Source: Lacipirellula limnantheis
Lineage (GTDB): Bacteria > Planctomycetota > Planctomycetia > Pirellulales > Lacipirellulaceae
NCBI RefSeq assembly: GCF_007746075.1
Contig: NZ_CP036339.1
Coordinates: forward strand, 5,547,786-5,611,785
Length of the DNA stretch: 64,000 bases
Direction: 5' to 3'
This document shows, piece after piece, positions 63,793-64,000 of this stretch. The notes under the pieces were generated by a model. The model did no database searches and was not told the origin of the DNA. It was given only the letters and a program-made list of their open reading frames with translations. Within the stretch, counting starts at the first letter, position 1; each line of letters starts with the position of its first letter. Position numbers and translations under genes: made by a program.

Positions 63793-64000
63793 ATGGAGAT
63801 ATCGCCAGCCATGGCGAAGGCCGTTCGCCGCGTCCGTCGCGTCGTCGCGCCCCTCCTTTTCGCTTACCTGTCGGTGGTAGTCATGCTCAGCCTGGTCGAA
63901 CGCTGGCTCGTCTATCCGGCCCCGCGATCTCACGAGGGCGATTGGATTGCGGCCGAATTTCCGCACGAAGACATCGAGTTCGCCGGCGCCGACGGAGCCA
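63793..64000 (+). CDS. Alpha/beta hydrolase, N-terminal part (continues past window)
   Basis: ATG 63793 with AGGA upstream; open to the end of the window (69 codons). The product has one N-terminal membrane anchor (LLFAYLSVVVMLSLVERWLV) followed by YPAPRSHEG and EDIEFAGADGA, the usual entry into BEM46/YqhM-like alpha/beta hydrolases. The catalytic region is outside the window. A second in-frame ATG lies at 63811. Confidence 0.65.
   Translation, partial: MEISPAMAKAVRRVRRVVAPLLFAYLSVVVMLSLVERWLVYPAPRSHEGDWIAAEFPHEDIEFAGADGA

Overview
The window is a 64 kb chromosomal segment of a GC-rich Gram-negative bacterium, most likely a planctomycete of the Pirellulales type. The pointers are three exosortase-sorted proteins ending in PEP-CTERM signals, dockerin/EF-hand calcium repeats on secreted proteins, an SUMF1-like protein, a Tat-exported Gfo/Idh/MocA oxidoreductase, an outer-membrane lipid system (LpxB, LptF/G-like, MlaFED-like), a eukaryote-like UDP-sugar pyrophosphorylase, a ThiD2-ThiE fusion and a lysine-repeat histone-like protein. 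No rRNA, tRNA, CRISPR array, prophage, transposase or integrase was seen. The species assignment is inference from gene content.

Layout. 1-11.5 kb: the end of a PhoD-like phosphatase, an amino-acid permease with a large inserted loop, a small M50-like membrane protein, proB, two PEP-CTERM proteins, a beta-propeller-like secreted protein and a pectate-lyase-like protein. 11.8-20.5 kb: a membrane M48 protease, an SUMF1-like protein without cysteines in its domain, a Tat oxidoreductase, a CE15-like glucuronoyl esterase and ChrA. 20.6-24 kb: an active HtrA-like protease beside a degenerate HtrA-like paralogue, then divergent lexA. 24.5-32 kb: a PEP-CTERM protein, an NtrC-type two-component pair, an LptF/G-like permease and a PP2C phosphatase. 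32-40 kb: a PEGA lipoprotein, mlaD-mlaF-mlaE-like genes, clpC and a TPR protein. 40.7-49 kb: thiE, a mannose-1-phosphate guanylyltransferase gene, ruvX, an NAD-dependent epimerase, MBL and GDSL hydrolases, a Tyr-rich secreted protein, an M20 peptidase and a candidate small RNA. 49-57 kb: mrp, the lysine-repeat protein, an SGNH hydrolase, an M50 protease, lpxB, two adjacent acidic tandem-repeat exported proteins, a 36-residue membrane microprotein and a UDP-sugar pyrophosphorylase. 57-64 kb: metK, a membrane protein, ispF, cysS, ruvC, ruvA and the start of an alpha/beta hydrolase.

The most unusual feature is a dense population of short palindromic repeats. Many begin and end with TAGCC...GGCTA. 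They sit at gene ends where they supply the TAG stop codon (the small M50-like gene, proB, the epimerase), extend reading frames (a PEP-CTERM protein, ruvC), or lie in frame inside genes (thiE, cysS). Two unrelated palindromes frame ruvX and separate ispF from cysS.

Other points worth testing are two genes whose only credible start codons are ATC (the response regulator) and ATT (ispF); the active/inactive HtrA pair; the two neighbouring repeat proteins that share one repeat plan but use His/Asp in one and Cys/Glu/Lys in the other; a duplicated C-terminal module in CysS; and a promoter-hairpin-terminator unit at 48.58-48.69 kb that looks like an unannotated small RNA.
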